64,000 bases of DNA from Candidatus Pantoea edessiphila (lineage in GTDB: Bacteria; Pseudomonadota; Gammaproteobacteria; Enterobacterales; Enterobacteriaceae), in the NCBI RefSeq assembly GCF_002933355.1, contig NZ_PDKU01000001.1, positions 186,001-250,000 on the forward strand. The letters are read 5' to 3'. Below the pieces are notes generated by a model. That model did not search any database and was not told the DNA's origin. It was given only the letters and a program-made list of their open reading frames with translations. The position numbers were made by a program, and so were the translations under genes. Shown here one piece after another: positions 21,893 to 32,871 of this stretch (its first letter is position 1; the number at the start of each line of letters is the position of its first letter).

Positions 21893-23167
21893 TCATAACC
21901 AATTAATTAAACAGTAATTTTTTTTCCCGCGTCTAATCAATGTATATTTGCTAAATAGTTTATCAATTTTTCCAAATTTATATTTAGGGTTGGATTGTTT
22001 TATGCCATTAATATAAATTGCATTAAAATTAATCATATTACGAGCTTGACTAAAAGAAGTAACTAATTTTGATTTTACTAAAGCTTGTTGTAAGCTTTCA
22101 GATTCATTAAGTATGATAGTTGGCACACCATCATATGCAAGTTGTCTGAAATCAGATTCAGTCATATTAATAATATTATTAGAAAATAAATTTTGAGTAA
22201 TACGCTTTGCAGCATTAAAACCATTTTCTCCATGCACTAAGGTAGTCATTTGTTCGGCTAATACATATTGTGCCTTTGGTGTTTTATTTATATTTTTATC
22301 TTCATATTCTAATTTATTAATTTCAACATTATTAATAGATGTAAAATACTTTAAGAAACGATAAACATCATCATCAGAAGTATTAATCCAAAATTGATAA
22401 AATTTATAAGGACTGGTTTTTTTAGAATCTAGCCATATAGTCTCTTTTTCAGTTTTACCGAATTTGGTACCGTCAGATTTTGTAATTAAAGGAACAGTTA
22501 AACCAAAGACCTGGTTATTATTTAATCGACGTGTTAATTGAATACCTGATGTAATATTACCCCATTGATCAGATCCACCAATCTGTAATGAAACTTTATA
22601 TATTTCATTCAGATAAGCAAAATCATAACTTTGTAATAGATTGTAAGAAAACTCAGTAAAAGATAAACCATGATCATTACGGTTTAAACGTTGTTTAATG
22701 GATTCTTTATTAATCATTTGATTAACAGAAAAATATTTTCCTATATTTCTTAGAAAACTCAATATATTCATATTTTTGAACCAATTAAGATTATTAGTAA
22801 TAATAGCACTATTCAATCCACAATCGAAATCCAAAAACTTTACTAATTGTTTTTGGATTTTTTCAGTCCATGTTACTACTATATCTCTAGAATTAAGTTT
22901 ACGTTCTATTGCTTTAAAGCTAGGATCTCCAATTAAACCGGTAGCACCACCAAGTAATATAATTGGTTTATGACCAAATTTTTGAAAATATCTTAAACAT
23001 ATTAATGGTATTAGATGACCTATATGTAAGCTATCAGCCGTAGGATCGAAACCACAATAAACGACTATAGAACCGTGCTTTAATTTTTTTATGAGCTCAT
23101 TTTGATTAGTTAACTGACATATTAATTCTCTACTATTTAAATAATCTATAATACTTGTTGTAATCAT
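21893..23167 (-). CDS. tyrS: Tyrosyl-tRNA synthetase
   Basis: Class I synthetase charging tRNA-Tyr. HIGH-type motif HIGHL in [19 protein letters not shown]-type motif KFGKT, and a C-terminal S4 RNA-binding domain ending [14 protein letters not shown] chose the ATG at 23167: it gives 424 residues, exactly the E. coli length, and has GGAT upstream. An in-frame TTG four codons earlier is less likely. pdxH lies upstream on the same strand, reproducing the E. coli pdxH-tyrS pair. Confidence 0.97.
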   Translation of the reverse strand: MITTSIIDYLNSRELICQLTNQNELIKKLKHGSIVVYCGFDPTADSLHIGHLIPLICLRYFQKFGHKPIILLGGATGLIGDPSFKAIERKLNSRDIVVTWTEKIQKQLVKFLDFDCGLNSAIITNNLNWFKNMNILSFLRNIGKYFSVNQMINKESIKQRLNRNDHGLSFTEFSYNLLQSYDFAYLNEIYKVSLQIGGSDQWGNITSGIQLTRRLNNNQVFGLTVPLITKSDGTKFGKTEKETIWLDSKKTSPYKFYQFWINTSDDDVYRFLKYFTSINNVEINKLEYEDKNINKTPKAQYVLAEQMTTLVHGENGFNAAKRITQNLFSNNIINMTESDFRQLAYDGVPTIILNESESLQQALVKSKLVTSFSQARNMINFNAIYINGIKQSNPKYKFGKIDKLFSKYTLIRRGKKNYCLINWL

Positions 23168-23222
23168 TTTTATATCCAAATTAATAAATTAATTAAAATT
23201 ACAATAATAATATGAAAATTGT

Positions 23223-23879
23223 TTATGGCGCAAGCCGATATATTTTCCAAATATTATTTTCTAATTTATATAGAAATCTATCGTGTAATCTATGTTTACC
23301 TCCTTGCCAAAATTCCATTGTATTAAACTTGACTCTGAAACCACCCCAAAAATTAGGTAGTGGAATTTTACAATTTTTAAATTTATTAGCGATCTTTAAG
23401 AAAGATCTTTCCAGAACTTGACGAGACTTAAGTAATGAGGATTGTCTAGATGCCCAAGTACTGATTTTGCTTTCACGAGGACGTTTATTAAAATATTTCA
23501 ATGTTTCTAATATAGATAATTGTTCTATTTTACCTAAAACCATTAATTGACGATCAAGAAAACTCCAGAAAAAATGCAATGAAATATTAGGATTTTTGAT
23601 TAAATGATTTACCTTTCTACTATTAAGATTAGTATAAAAAACTAAACCTTTTACATCATAATATTTTAACAATACAGTACGTTGATATGGTTGGCCATTT
23701 TGATCTACTGTTGCTACTGTCATAGCTGTAGGATCTGGTAAGCGTGCTTGACAAGCCTGTGTTAACCAATGCTCAAATAAAATTAAAGGGTCAGCTGGTA
23801 AATCTTTACGATTTAGTCTTCCCTTTATATATTCTCTTCGTAATTTAGAAATATCATTAAATTCTTTCAGATAATTCAT
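23223..23879 (-). CDS. pdxH: Pyridoxamine 5'-phosphate oxidase
   Basis: FMN-dependent oxidation of pyridoxine/pyridoxamine 5'-phosphate to pyridoxal 5'-phosphate. 218 residues, identical in length to E. coli. FMN-binding segments [18 protein letters not shown] and the C-terminal [13 protein letters not shown] are conserved. It uses FMN, linking it to the riboflavin genes in this window, and supplies PLP to SufS and AstC nearby. Confidence 0.96.
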   Translation of the reverse strand: MNYLKEFNDISKLRREYIKGRLNRKDLPADPLILFEHWLTQACQARLPDPTAMTVATVDQNGQPYQRTVLLKYYDVKGLVFYTNLNSRKVNHLIKNPNISLHFFWSFLDRQLMVLGKIEQLSILETLKYFNKRPRESKISTWASRQSSLLKSRQVLERSFLKIANKFKNCKIPLPNFWGGFRVKFNTMEFWQGGKHRLHDRFLYKLENNIWKIYRLAP

Positions 23880-24565
23880 AATTATTACTCATGTTAAAAT
23901 ATAACACAATTTTTTATAAATAATAAAATTCTAACCTATTACATATTGATCTAAATATAAATGTACTCAGCAAAATGCATATATTATTTATTATTCTCAA
24001 TAATAAAATAATTTGAAAAATAATCTAATACTGTTAAGTATCACAATAACATTAGTCTAATATTACTTAACGTACGAAATTAAAATATTGATTTTTGAAT
24101 TAAATTTGTTTAAATTAATTATATTAATAATGCATTATTAATAATGCATTGTAGTGTGATATTATAAATCAAGCACCACTGAACTTGAATTTTTATTACA
24201 TTAAGTTATATCAATTGATTAGTAAACGTAATTTATATATTTAAATATTTGATGAAAAATAATTGTATTTCTAAAATAAACAGCAATATATACTAATATC
24301 CTATAACCTATATCTTTTAATGAGTTAAGTCTTAACGGATATGATTTTTTTAAAAAAATATGTTTTACAAATCATCAGTTAATAATTATTTAATCTAACA
24401 AACAGTTTAAAACAAAAAAACAATACATTGTATATGAAATATTAGTTTAGTGAAAAAATAAGATGTTGAAAATAATTTTAAATAAAAATGATTAATTATG
24501 TTTATTTTTGTTTCAAGAATTTAACGAAAATTAATTTATTCCTTATATTTTAATAATGAGATATT
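23880..24565. other. pdxH-rnt spacer, no gene seen
   Basis: 686 bases between divergent pdxH and rnt. In E. coli the same interval holds mliC, anmK, slyB, slyA and others, all missing here. Apart from a 14-bp tandem duplication, I see no coding remnant or RNA gene. Confidence 0.5.
24123..24150. repeat. Perfect 14-bp tandem duplication
   Basis: The unit ATTAATAATGCATT is repeated twice with no mismatch and no spacer. It has the same unit length as the duplication at 14837-14864 but an unrelated sequence. Confidence 0.85.
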
Positions 24566-25219
24566 ATGTCTGAATTAAATCACTTGAATACTATTAAGAA
24601 AAGATTTCGTGGATTTTATCCTGTTGTTATTGATATAGAAACTGCTGGTTTTAACGAACAAACTGATGCTCTATTAGAAATTGCAGCAACTACTTTAAAA
24701 ATGGATATAGATGGATGGATTGATCTTAACGAAACAAAACACTTTCATGTGAAACCATTTAAAGGATCGTTATTAAATCCTGAATCACTTGCATTTACGG
24801 GAATTGATCCTACAAATCCTTTACGTAGTGCTGTTAGCGAATATGAAGCTCTCAATTCTATTTTTGATATGGTCCGTAAAGGAATACAAGAAACTGGATG
24901 TAACTGTGCTATTATGGTAGCACATAATCCAACTTTTGATTTTAAATTCATGACAGCTGCTACTGAACGTACTAGTTTAAAACATAGTCCATTTCATCCT
25001 TTTGCTACTTTTGATACAGCTACATTAAGTGGAATTATTTTAGGTCAAACTGTATTAGCAAAGGCGTGCAAAGCTGTTGGTATAAATTTTGACAATATAC
25101 AAGCCCATTCTGCATTATATGATACGGAACAAACTGCTGTTTTATTTTGTGAATTAGTTAATCGATGGAAAAGATTAGGAGGATGGCCGCCAAACTTTTC
25201 AGAAGTTAATTACAGTTAA
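24566..25219 (+). CDS. rnt: Ribonuclease T
   Basis: DEDD-family 3'-5' exonuclease that matures the 3' ends of tRNA and other stable RNAs. Exo motifs: [10 protein letters not shown] (Asp, Glu), [12 protein letters not shown] (Asp), and the C-terminal [12 protein letters not shown] with the His and Asp. 217 residues against 215. Convergent with grxD across a terminator hairpin, as in E. coli. Confidence 0.96.
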   Translation: MSELNHLNTIKKRFRGFYPVVIDIETAGFNEQTDALLEIAATTLKMDIDGWIDLNETKHFHVKPFKGSLLNPESLAFTGIDPTNPLRSAVSEYEALNSIFDMVRKGIQETGCNCAIMVAHNPTFDFKFMTAATERTSLKHSPFHPFATFDTATLSGIILGQTVLAKACKAVGINFDNIQAHSALYDTEQTAVLFCELVNRWKRLGGWPPNFSEVNYS

Positions 25220-25241
25220 AGCCAACAAATGTCGGCTTTTT
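25218..25241 (+). terminator. Terminator between rnt and grxD
   Basis: AAAGCC pairs with GGCTTT, extended inside by ACA/TGT after one mismatch, and is followed by five Ts. It begins within the rnt stop codon and its T-run reaches the grxD stop, so the two convergent genes end on the same hairpin. Confidence 0.75.
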
Positions 25242-25581
25242 ATTTATTTTTTTTATTGTGTTTTTTTATTGCCTGATTAATTATTGGTTGTAATTCGTTA
25301 CACTGGAACATTTCTATGATGATATCACATCCACCTATGAGTTCCCCATCAATCCATAACTGAGGAAATGTAGGCCAATTAGAATATTTGGGTAGTTCAG
25401 AACGAATATCAGGGTTTTTTAGTATATCCACATACGCAAAACGTTCCCCACAAGCTGATAAAAATTTTACTGCTTGAGCAGAAAAACCGCAACTTGGTTG
25501 ATTAGGAGAACCCTTCATGTATAGTATGATCGGATTTTCTGAAATTTGACGTTGAATTTTTTCTATAGTACTATTAACCAT
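25240..25581 (-). CDS. grxD: Monothiol glutaredoxin 4
   Basis: CGFS-type glutaredoxin that binds and transfers [2Fe-2S] clusters. Active site CGFS in QPSCGFSAQAV; glutathione-contacting WPTFPQLWIDGELIGGCD is conserved. I chose the ATG at 25581, with an AAGGA ribosome-binding site eight bases upstream; the protein is then 113 residues (E. coli 115) and begins like E. coli GrxD at the STIEKIQRQI block. Its role in Fe-S delivery fits the nearby suf operon. Confidence 0.96.
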   Translation of the reverse strand: MVNSTIEKIQRQISENPIILYMKGSPNQPSCGFSAQAVKFLSACGERFAYVDILKNPDIRSELPKYSNWPTFPQLWIDGELIGGCDIIIEMFQCNELQPIINQAIKKHNKKNK

Positions 25582-25710
25582 AATAATAATCCTTAACAAC
25601 ATATCATTTTATTGAAAGATAAGTCTATTGAATAGTTCAATTTATTGATTATTGATACATGTAAAATTAAAAAAATATTATATATTAAATATATTTCTTG
25701 AAACATTAAT

Positions 25711-26337
25711 CTAATCCGACTTATTAATATTTTTTAAAGCCATTAATCTTTCAACGGTATCCACTATCACTTGAGTATATAAATCTATTTCAATATTTGC
25801 ATGATAACCTAAATTTTTCTGTCCGATAGTAGTTCTATGTAAAGTTTCTGGAATAATAAAAACACAAAAATTTTTTTCAACAATTTCACCTATTGTTAGA
25901 CTAATACCGTCTATGCCTATACAACCTTTGTGAAATATATATTTCATTTTATTATAATCATTAATTTTAAACCATATGATATAATTATTATCTGATTTAA
26001 CTATTTTATAGATCTCAGCAGTGGTCATGATATGACCTGACATTAAATGTCCTCCTATCTCATCATTTATTTTTACTGAACGTTCAATATTAACTATATC
26101 TCCTTTAGATAAATTAACTAAATTACTAATTTTTAAAGTTTCATTAATTACACAAAAATTAACATAAAAATCATTAATATTATTAACAGTTAAACAACAA
26201 CCATTAATCATTACAGAAGCTCCTAATTTTAAATTAGCCATCAATTCTTTAGGAAATTTGATAGTATAATCATAAGGTAAAAAATTTTTTTCAATATATA
26301 CTATTTCAGCTGTTCCTTGTACAATTCCTGTAAACAT
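25711..26337 (-). CDS. ribE: Riboflavin synthase, alpha subunit
   Basis: Dismutates two 6,7-dimethyl-8-ribityllumazines to riboflavin, the last step of the pathway (called ribC in older E. coli maps). Two homologous lumazine-binding barrels: the first starts MFTGIVQGTAEI with GCCLTVN, the second has GHIMTTAEI and GIDGISLTIGE. 208 residues against 213. No FMN riboswitch is seen upstream. The tRNA-Val gene lies on the other strand beyond it, in the same relative order as E. coli ribC-mdtK-valVW with mdtK lost. Confidence 0.96.
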   Translation of the reverse strand: MFTGIVQGTAEIVYIEKNFLPYDYTIKFPKELMANLKLGASVMINGCCLTVNNINDFYVNFCVINETLKISNLVNLSKGDIVNIERSVKINDEIGGHLMSGHIMTTAEIYKIVKSDNNYIIWFKINDYNKMKYIFHKGCIGIDGISLTIGEIVEKNFCVFIIPETLHRTTIGQKNLGYHANIEIDLYTQVIVDTVERLMALKNINKSD

Positions 26338-26432
26338 ATTATTTTACCTTATTCAACTTATACTTAATAAAGATATTAATTGAATATTCATTATTTTTAA
26401 TAGAATTTATCAACTATTTTAAATTACAATAC

Positions 26433-26462
26433 TTGATTAATATATTTTATTAAAGGTATAAT
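26433..26462 (+). promoter_or_regulatory. Probable sigma-70 promoter of tRNA-Val
   Basis: TTGATT (26433-26438) and a perfect TATAAT (26457-26462) are 18 bases apart. Transcription would begin near 26469, about 16 bases before the mature tRNA 5' end. Such motifs arise easily in AT-rich DNA; the position in front of an RNA gene is what makes this one credible. Confidence 0.55.
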
Positions 26463-26484
26463 TAAACTAAAAGTGGGATTTATT

Positions 26485-26560
26485 GCGTTCTTAGCTCAGT
26501 TGGTAGAGTATCACCTCGACAAGGTGAGGGTCAATGGTTCAAATCCATTAGAACGCACCA
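26485..26560 (+). tRNA. tRNA-Val, anticodon GAC
   Basis: Complete 76-nt cloverleaf: acceptor GCGTTCT/AGAACGC, D arm GCTC/GAGT (with one G-T pair), anticodon stem TCACC/GGTGA, T arm AATGG/CCATT with loop TTCAAAT, and an encoded ACCA 3' end. The anticodon GAC is at 26518-26520. Sequence and locus match E. coli valV/valW. The anticodon loop reads TCGACAA, so position 33 is C (26517), not the almost universal U33. Only one copy is present, where E. coli has two. Confidence 0.95.
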
Positions 26561-26676
26561 TTCCTTATTTAATATTGATATAAAATCTCAAAGAGGATAG
26601 TGGTATTTATATTTAACAACAGATAACCACAGTTTACGATTATTTTTTTGAATTTTTGAAAAAAATAGATATTACT

Positions 26677-27090
26677 CTATATAAATTTTTTTACAGAATT
26701 ACGAATAAATCTAATTACTGCTTCTATGCCTTGTGAACGAGTGGGGGTAATGTGTTGCCTTAATGACAATTTATTAAACCAATATCCTATATCTAAAATT
26801 ATAATATCTGATGCAGATAATTTCTGATAAAAAATAAATATTATAGCAATCAATCCTTTAACTATAGTCGAATCGCTATCTCCTTCAAACATAACAGTAC
26901 CATCGATATTTTGAGTTATCTTGATCCACACTTGACTTTGACAACCATAAATTATATGGTCAGAATGATGTAGATTACTAGATACAACTGGAATTTTATT
27001 TCCAAGTTCAATTATATAAAGATATTTTTCTTCCCAATTAGCACAGCGATTAAAATTTAAAATTAATTGTTCTTTTTCAGGTAAAGTCAA
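26677..27090 (-). CDS. sufE: SufE, sulfur acceptor for SufS
   Basis: Takes persulfide sulfur from SufS and passes it to the SufBCD scaffold. The acceptor cysteine is in YGCQSQVWI. C-terminal RSQGIEAVIRFIR matches E. coli. The start is TTG, supported by GGAG about nine bases upstream and alignment of the first residues with E. coli SufE. 137 residues against 138. Last gene of the sufABCDSE order, two bases after sufS. Confidence 0.95.
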   Translation of the reverse strand: MTLPEKEQLILNFNRCANWEEKYLYIIELGNKIPVVSSNLHHSDHIIYGCQSQVWIKITQNIDGTVMFEGDSDSTIVKGLIAIIFIFYQKLSASDIIILDIGYWFNKLSLRQHITPTRSQGIEAVIRFIRNSVKKFI

Positions 27091-27093
27091 TGC

Positions 27094-28341
27094 TCATCTC
27101 TCCAATAAAGTTTTTTGATTATTAAATAAATGATTAATTCGTATTAAACTTGATACTAATCGATCTATTTCATCTTCACTATTATAAAAGGATAAAGAAA
27201 CTCGACACATTGATGTAACATTATAATGACGCATTAAAGGAATTGCACAATGATGACCAGTGCGAATAGCAATGCCATATTTATCTAAAAAACTACCAAC
27301 ATCAAAAGCATGATGCTGACCAAGATTAAATGAAATGATACCAGTGTTATTGATAGGACTATATATTACAATATTAGATATTGAAGATAATTTTTTATAT
27401 GCATAACAGACTAAATCAGATTCACGTTGGTTAATAACATTTAATCCTAAATTCTGTATGTAACTTAAGGCTGCTCCTAAACCGATGATTCCAATGATAT
27501 TAGGGGTACCTGCTTCAAAACGCCATGGTATATTATTCCAAGTTGTACCATTTGGTAAAATTACATCATTGATCATTGAACCTCCACCTTCCCAAGGAGG
27601 CATTTCATTTAATATACTTTTTCTACCGTATAATATACCAATTCCAGTTGGTCCATACATTTTATGTCCAGAAAAGACATAAAAATCACATCCAATATCT
27701 TGAACATCAATTTTATTATGCATTATAGCTTGTGCACCATCTACAACAGTTACAACACCTGCAGCTTTTGCATATGTAATGATATCTTTTATTGGATTGA
27801 TAATACCTAGAACATTAGACACATGAGTTATTGCTAGCAAACGTGTATTTTTATCAATTAATTTCACAAGTGCTTTTAAACATAATTTTCCATCTTTATT
27901 TATAGGTAATACGCGAATTTCTACACCCACTCGTTTAGCTATAATTTGCCAAGGTACTATGTTAGAGTGATGTTCCATTTCAGTTATTATCAAATTATGA
28001 TCGGAATTTAAATTACTAATACCCCAAGTATTAGCTATTAAATTTATACCTTCTGTAGTGCTTTTAACAAAAATAATTTCATTAGAATATGATGCATTTA
28101 TAAAATTTGCAACTTGATTACGGATATTTTCCATATAACTGGTTGCATTCGTACTTAGAGTATGAATGCCGCGATGTACTGCTGCATAATTATGTTTGTA
28201 AAAATTTTTTTCAGCATCAATAACTAATAATGGTCGTTGAGAGCTAGCAGCGTTATCAAGATAAGCTAAAGGGTATCCATTTATTTTACGTTTTAAAATA
28301 GGAAAATCTTTCCTAATAACTTCAAGATTAAATTTTATCAC
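27094..28341 (-). CDS. sufS: SufS, cysteine desulfurase
   Basis: PLP-dependent enzyme releasing sulfur from cysteine for Fe-S cluster assembly. PLP lysine in [17 protein letters not shown]; catalytic cysteine in [21 protein letters not shown] is conserved. The GTG start overlaps the sufD stop (GTGA) and has GAGGA just upstream. 415 residues against 406, with a slightly extended C terminus. Confidence 0.96.
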   Translation of the reverse strand: MIKFNLEVIRKDFPILKRKINGYPLAYLDNAASSQRPLLVIDAEKNFYKHNYAAVHRGIHTLSTNATSYMENIRNQVANFINASYSNEIIFVKSTTEGINLIANTWGISNLNSDHNLIITEMEHHSNIVPWQIIAKRVGVEIRVLPINKDGKLCLKALVKLIDKNTRLLAITHVSNVLGIINPIKDIITYAKAAGVVTVVDGAQAIMHNKIDVQDIGCDFYVFSGHKMYGPTGIGILYGRKSILNEMPPWEGGGSMINDVILPNGTTWNNIPWRFEAGTPNIIGIIGLGAALSYIQNLGLNVINQRESDLVCYAYKKLSSISNIVIYSPINNTGIISFNLGQHHAFDVGSFLDKYGIAIRTGHHCAIPLMRHYNVTSMCRVSLSFYNSEDEIDRLVSSLIRINHLFNNQKTLLER

Positions 28342-29615
28342 ATATTTCCTCGAGAAATACGTTTATTTATATGATTTAAAATATCTTGCTTTACTACGTT
28401 ATTATCTAATGCTTCAATTAACTCTACAGCAAACGCATTGACTAACATTAATTGTGCATCCTTTTTTTTAATCCCTCTTGATGTTAGATAGAAAATTTGC
28501 TCATTATCAATACAACCAATAGTAACTCCATGACTACATTTTACATCATCTGCATAAATTTCTAATTGAGGTTTGGTATTTACCTGAGCTTGATCGCATA
28601 ACAATAAATTATTATTAATCATATTACCATCTGTTTTGAGTGCACTTGGAGCTACTTTAATATGACCGTTAAATACTGCACAACTTTTATCTAGCACTAT
28701 AGCTTTATGTATTTGACGGCTTTTACAATCACTTTTATTATGTTCTAAATAAATACGAATATCAGCAATCTCTTGATTTGTAGGCACAGATAGGCTGTTA
28801 ATTATTAGTTCAGAATGTTTACCATTTAATTTTATACTGTTATTATGACGACTTATTTTTGTACCTATTAAAAATGTATTACTAACTACTTGTGCATTAT
28901 CACCGATAATCATATCGTTATGAGAAAAATGATAACTTTTATTATTCTCAAATGCTAATTTAGTATGTTGTAAATTTGCGTGATCAGATATATTAAATGT
29001 TAAACGTGAACCAGTAAAATGTGCGTTTGAATTTAAAGTTAAGAAATGTTCTATTACTTCAATTTTAGTGTTTTTTTCTAAGATTAAATGATTACGATAA
29101 TGAACAGTATTAAGACCATCTTTTTGACCATCATTTATATGTAACAAATAAAGAGGAGTTGATGATACTTTATTACTTGACACACGTATAATATTAATTT
29201 GTTCTGCTAAGCTTTCAGTTAAATGTAAAAATATTTCTGGATGAATTGGTTCTGGTAATTTTAAATCTTCAGATATTGTCTTATTATTAATTTCAAATAT
29301 TGAATTATCATAAGAACTTAATGATAATTCAAAATAACCATTGACAAAAACTAATCGAGATGCATTTAGTTGCAATGTTAGTTGATTTATTTTATCGATG
29401 CTGAATTTTGTTTTTTTTGGAAAAACAAATTGCTGTGATAAAAAGTTAGTTAGTGGGGTATACTTCCAATTCTCATCTTTATTATCTGGTAATCCTGTTT
29501 TTATTAAATAGTTCCAATGTTTTTGAGCATGAAGAGAACGATTAACTTGATTGAATGTAAATAAATCATACCATTTTTTTAAAGCACTAACATTATTATT
29601 CAGTGAGCCAGCCAT
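28338..29615 (-). CDS. sufD: SufD, Fe-S scaffold subunit
   Basis: Partner of SufB in the SufBC2D scaffold. The right-handed beta-helix core and C-terminal [12 protein letters not shown] with the cluster-region histidine are conserved. I chose the second of two close ATGs (29615) because GAGG lies nine bases before it, whereas it is only three bases from the first (29621). It then begins MAGS like E. coli MAGL. 425 residues against 423. It overlaps the end of sufC by 20 bases, showing translational coupling. Confidence 0.95.
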   Translation of the reverse strand: MAGSLNNNVSALKKWYDLFTFNQVNRSLHAQKHWNYLIKTGLPDNKDENWKYTPLTNFLSQQFVFPKKTKFSIDKINQLTLQLNASRLVFVNGYFELSLSSYDNSIFEINNKTISEDLKLPEPIHPEIFLHLTESLAEQINIIRVSSNKVSSTPLYLLHINDGQKDGLNTVHYRNHLILEKNTKIEVIEHFLTLNSNAHFTGSRLTFNISDHANLQHTKLAFENNKSYHFSHNDMIIGDNAQVVSNTFLIGTKISRHNNSIKLNGKHSELIINSLSVPTNQEIADIRIYLEHNKSDCKSRQIHKAIVLDKSCAVFNGHIKVAPSALKTDGNMINNNLLLCDQAQVNTKPQLEIYADDVKCSHGVTIGCIDNEQIFYLTSRGIKKKDAQLMLVNAFAVELIEALDNNVVKQDILNHINKRISRGNM

Positions 29616-30336
29616 AGCCATGTTCCTCTAACTGTCTAACCAATGAAAAATCTCCTGATTTTACTATGCTACCTTTGTATAAAACGTGTACTACATCCGG
29701 CTTTATATAATTTAGTATACGTTGGTAATGCGTAATAATAATAAAGGAACGAATTTCATTACGCAAAGAATTTACACCATTTGATATAGTTTTTAGTGCA
29801 TCGATATCTAATCCAGAATCAGTTTCATCTAAAATACATAGTTCTGGTTCAAGTAAAGACATCTGTAAAATATCATTAAGTTTTTTTTCTCCTCCAGAAA
29901 AACCTACATTTACATATCGTTTAAGTAAATCTGATGGCATCCCTAAAAGTTTTATCTTCTCTTCAATAATATCTTGAAATTTAAAATGATCAAGTTCTTG
30001 AAAACCTCTATATTTGCGTATTTCATTTACTGCTGTTTGCAAAAATAACTTATTACTCACACCAGGAATTTCAATTGGATATTGAAAAGCCATAAAAATA
30101 CCTTCACAAGCTCGTTCTTCAGGCTTTAATTCTAACAAATTCTTGTTTTTAAAGATTATAGAACCACTAATAATCTTATTTTCTCCTCTGCCAGTTATAG
30201 TTGAAGCAAGAGTGCTTTTTCCCGAGCCATTAGGCCCCATAATCGCATACGTTTTCCCTGGTTTTATTTCAAGGTTAAGACTGTTTAAAATAACTTTATT
30301 TTCAATACTTACGTTTAGTTCTTTTATATTTAACAT
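29596..30336 (-). CDS. sufC: SufC, ATPase of the Suf scaffold
   Basis: ABC-type ATPase that drives conformational change in SufBC2D. Walker A GPNGSGKST, Q-loop FQYPIEIPG, signature FSGGEKKLND, Walker B LCILDETDSGLD, and switch histidine in ITHYQR. 246 residues against 248. Just after the signature, leucine (CTT) stands where E. coli has arginine in GEKKRND. Confidence 0.96.
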   Translation of the reverse strand: MLNIKELNVSIENKVILNSLNLEIKPGKTYAIMGPNGSGKSTLASTITGRGENKIISGSIIFKNKNLLELKPEERACEGIFMAFQYPIEIPGVSNKLFLQTAVNEIRKYRGFQELDHFKFQDIIEEKIKLLGMPSDLLKRYVNVGFSGGEKKLNDILQMSLLEPELCILDETDSGLDIDALKTISNGVNSLRNEIRSFIIITHYQRILNYIKPDVVHVLYKGSIVKSGDFSLVRQLEEHGYGWLTE

Positions 30337-30393
30337 AATATTATGATTTCCTTTCCATTAATACAATGGAAGTACATGACATATTTAGCACTA

Positions 30394-31890
30394 CTAACCG
30401 ACACTATGCTCAAGACTAATAGATAGTAATTTTTGAGCTTCTATAGCAAACTCTAATGGTAACTTAGAAAACACATCTTTACAAAAACCATTTATTATCA
30501 TTAAAATAGCATCTTCTTCACTTATCCCGCGTTGTAAAAAATAGAACATTTGATCTTCACCTATACGTGAAGTTGTTGCTTCGTGTTCTAATTGTGCTGT
30601 ATTAGTAAAATTTTCTATATATGGAAAGGTGTGTGAGCTACAATCACGCCCAATTAACATAGAATCACATTGTGTAAAATTTCTTGCGTTTTTTGCACTA
30701 GTTAATATTTTTACTAATCCACGATATGTGTTTTTACTTTTACCTGCAGATATTCCTTTGGATATAATAGTAGATTTAGTGTTTTTACCAATATGAATCA
30801 TTTTAGTACCACTATCTGCTTGCTGATATCCGGTAGTTAATGCAACTGAATAAAATTTACCTACAGAATTATCTCCTTTTAAAATGCAACTTGGATATTT
30901 CCAAGTAATAGCTGAACCAGTTTCCGATTGTGTCCAAGACATTTTGCTATTATTACCTTCACATAATGCACGTTTAGTAACAAAATTTAAAATGCCACCT
31001 TGACCATTGTTACCAGGAAACCAATTTTGCACAGTAGAATATTTAACTTCAGCATTTTTATGAAGTATCACTTCTACCACTGCTGCATGTAATTGATGAG
31101 AACTGTGTATAGGTGCAGAACATCCTTCAATATAACTTACGTAGCTATCTTGTTCTGCAATTAAGATAGTTCTTTCAAATTGTCCAGTTTTAGCTGCATT
31201 AATACGAAAATAGGTAGACAGTTCCATAGGACATCTTACTCCTTTTGGTATATAAACAAAAGTACCATCTGATGCTACAGCAGCATTTAAAGATGCATAG
31301 AAATTATCATTTATTGGGACTACACTACCAAGATATTGTCTTACTAAATCTGGATGTTTTTGAATTGCTTCATTAAAAGAACAAAAAATAATTCCAAACT
31401 TAGATAATTCATTACTGTATGTTGTTGCAACTGAAACAGAATCAAAGATAGCATCTATAGCAACTTGATTTCCTTCTCGTACAGGGACACCTAATTTATT
31501 AAAAGTATTTTCTACTTCTTTAGTCAAGTAATTATCATTAAGTTTTCGATCTGTAGATAGTAGTTTATTTTCAAAACTAGATGAATTAGATTCATTGCTG
31601 CAATTACATGAAGGTGTAGAATAATAAACATAATCTTGATAATCAAGATTGTCATAATATCCTTTTAACCAATGAGGTTCTTCCATTTTTAACCAAAGAT
31701 CAAATGCTTCAAGACGAAAATTTAACATCCATTTTGGTTCATGTCTTTTTTGTGAAATTTCTCGAACAACATTTTCATTAATACCTTTATTAATTGCATC
31801 ATTTTTTAATTCAGTAAAAAAACCTTCTTTATAATTTATACTATCTTCCCAAAATTGAATATCTTTAGACGATTTAATATTTTGTGACAT
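30394..31890 (-). CDS. sufB: SufB, Fe-S scaffold subunit
   Basis: Scaffold on which Suf assembles Fe-S clusters. Conserved late segments include [30 protein letters not shown], abbreviated here as its first motif [14 protein letters not shown], and [18 protein letters not shown] with the functional cysteine region. 498 residues against 495, complete. A 57-base spacer with no strong hairpin separates it from sufC. Confidence 0.96.
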   Translation of the reverse strand: MSQNIKSSKDIQFWEDSINYKEGFFTELKNDAINKGINENVVREISQKRHEPKWMLNFRLEAFDLWLKMEEPHWLKGYYDNLDYQDYVYYSTPSCNCSNESNSSSFENKLLSTDRKLNDNYLTKEVENTFNKLGVPVREGNQVAIDAIFDSVSVATTYSNELSKFGIIFCSFNEAIQKHPDLVRQYLGSVVPINDNFYASLNAAVASDGTFVYIPKGVRCPMELSTYFRINAAKTGQFERTILIAEQDSYVSYIEGCSAPIHSSHQLHAAVVEVILHKNAEVKYSTVQNWFPGNNGQGGILNFVTKRALCEGNNSKMSWTQSETGSAITWKYPSCILKGDNSVGKFYSVALTTGYQQADSGTKMIHIGKNTKSTIISKGISAGKSKNTYRGLVKILTSAKNARNFTQCDSMLIGRDCSSHTFPYIENFTNTAQLEHEATTSRIGEDQMFYFLQRGISEEDAILMIINGFCKDVFSKLPLEFAIEAQKLLSISLEHSVG

Positions 31891-31898
31891 ATTTTTAA

Positions 31899-32273
31899 TT
31901 ACTCTATGCTAAAACTTTCACCGCACCCACATGAGTTTTGTGCTTTGGGGTTATTGAATTTAAAATGTTGATTTAATCCTTCATTAACATAATCTATTTG
32001 AGTTCCATCAATAAAAGGCATTGCTTGAAGTGATACAAATAATGTAACATATTGAAATGAAAATTTTAAATCTTGACTTGAAGGATTTTGTATTAAATCT
32101 ACAATGTATTTAAAGCCTGCACAACCGGATTTTTTTATTCCTAACCATAATCCTTTGATTTCAGGATTCTTATTAATTAGACTAAATATTTTTTTTTCTG
32201 CAGATATAGTTAATGTAAACCCTTGCCATTCTAAATCATTATAAGCAATATGGTCTAAATTTTTGTGTTTCAT
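31899..32273 (-). CDS. sufA: SufA, A-type Fe-S carrier
   Basis: Carries assembled clusters from SufBC2D to apo-proteins. The three conserved cysteines are in KSGCAGFKY and the C-terminal SCGCGESF. 124 residues against 122. First gene of the operon; an AGAGGA ribosome-binding site precedes the ATG. No clear IscR, Fur or OxyR site is visible upstream. Confidence 0.95.
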   Translation of the reverse strand: MKHKNLDHIAYNDLEWQGFTLTISAEKKIFSLINKNPEIKGLWLGIKKSGCAGFKYIVDLIQNPSSQDLKFSFQYVTLFVSLQAMPFIDGTQIDYVNEGLNQHFKFNNPKAQNSCGCGESFSIE

Positions 32274-32871
32274 ATTTAATCCTCTTAAAAATAGTTTATA
32301 TTTATTAATTAAATATATTTTACTAATCCATTGTAGAGGTGTTGTAATTTACGTTTTTTATAATTAAAATTTCAATTGTAAAATATAATATTATTTAATA
32401 TTTGTTAGTAAATATTTTTACAAGTACTTACTTATAATTAAGTATATCAAAATAATAAAGATAGATTAGTTAATCACAGTATAAAATTGTTATGATTTCA
32501 TTCTTAATTAAGAATGAAAATTTCTTATTTTCTTAATTGAATTTAATTATTAAAATTAACTGTAACTTATTTAGTATAAGTTATAAAATATTAAATAAAT
32601 ATATTTATATATAATAATATAAATAAACTAATTATAAAAACAATTTCTAATCATATAAAAGAAAAATCATAATAATTCAACATCTGCCTAACTATTATTC
32701 TTAACTTTTATTAAAAATAATATGCTCATTCAGCTAATATATAATAATTTGAATGTTATTATGAAAACATTTCAGTAACTAGCTACAAAAATTAATTATA
32801 TCTTTACTATTAGAAAAAACAACACTAATTACTAATTTTTATTGAATTATTAACAACGATCATTTTTATAT
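32274..32871. other. ppsA-sufA spacer, no gene seen
   Basis: About 600 bases of A+T-rich sequence upstream of sufA (both flanking genes are on the minus strand). It should hold the suf promoter. I see no coding remnant, RNA gene or confident regulatory site. Confidence 0.5.

Noticed and set aside
26338-26432. FMN riboswitch in front of ribE
   Set aside because: The spacer lacks the conserved multi-stem RFN sequence elements and is mostly A+T.
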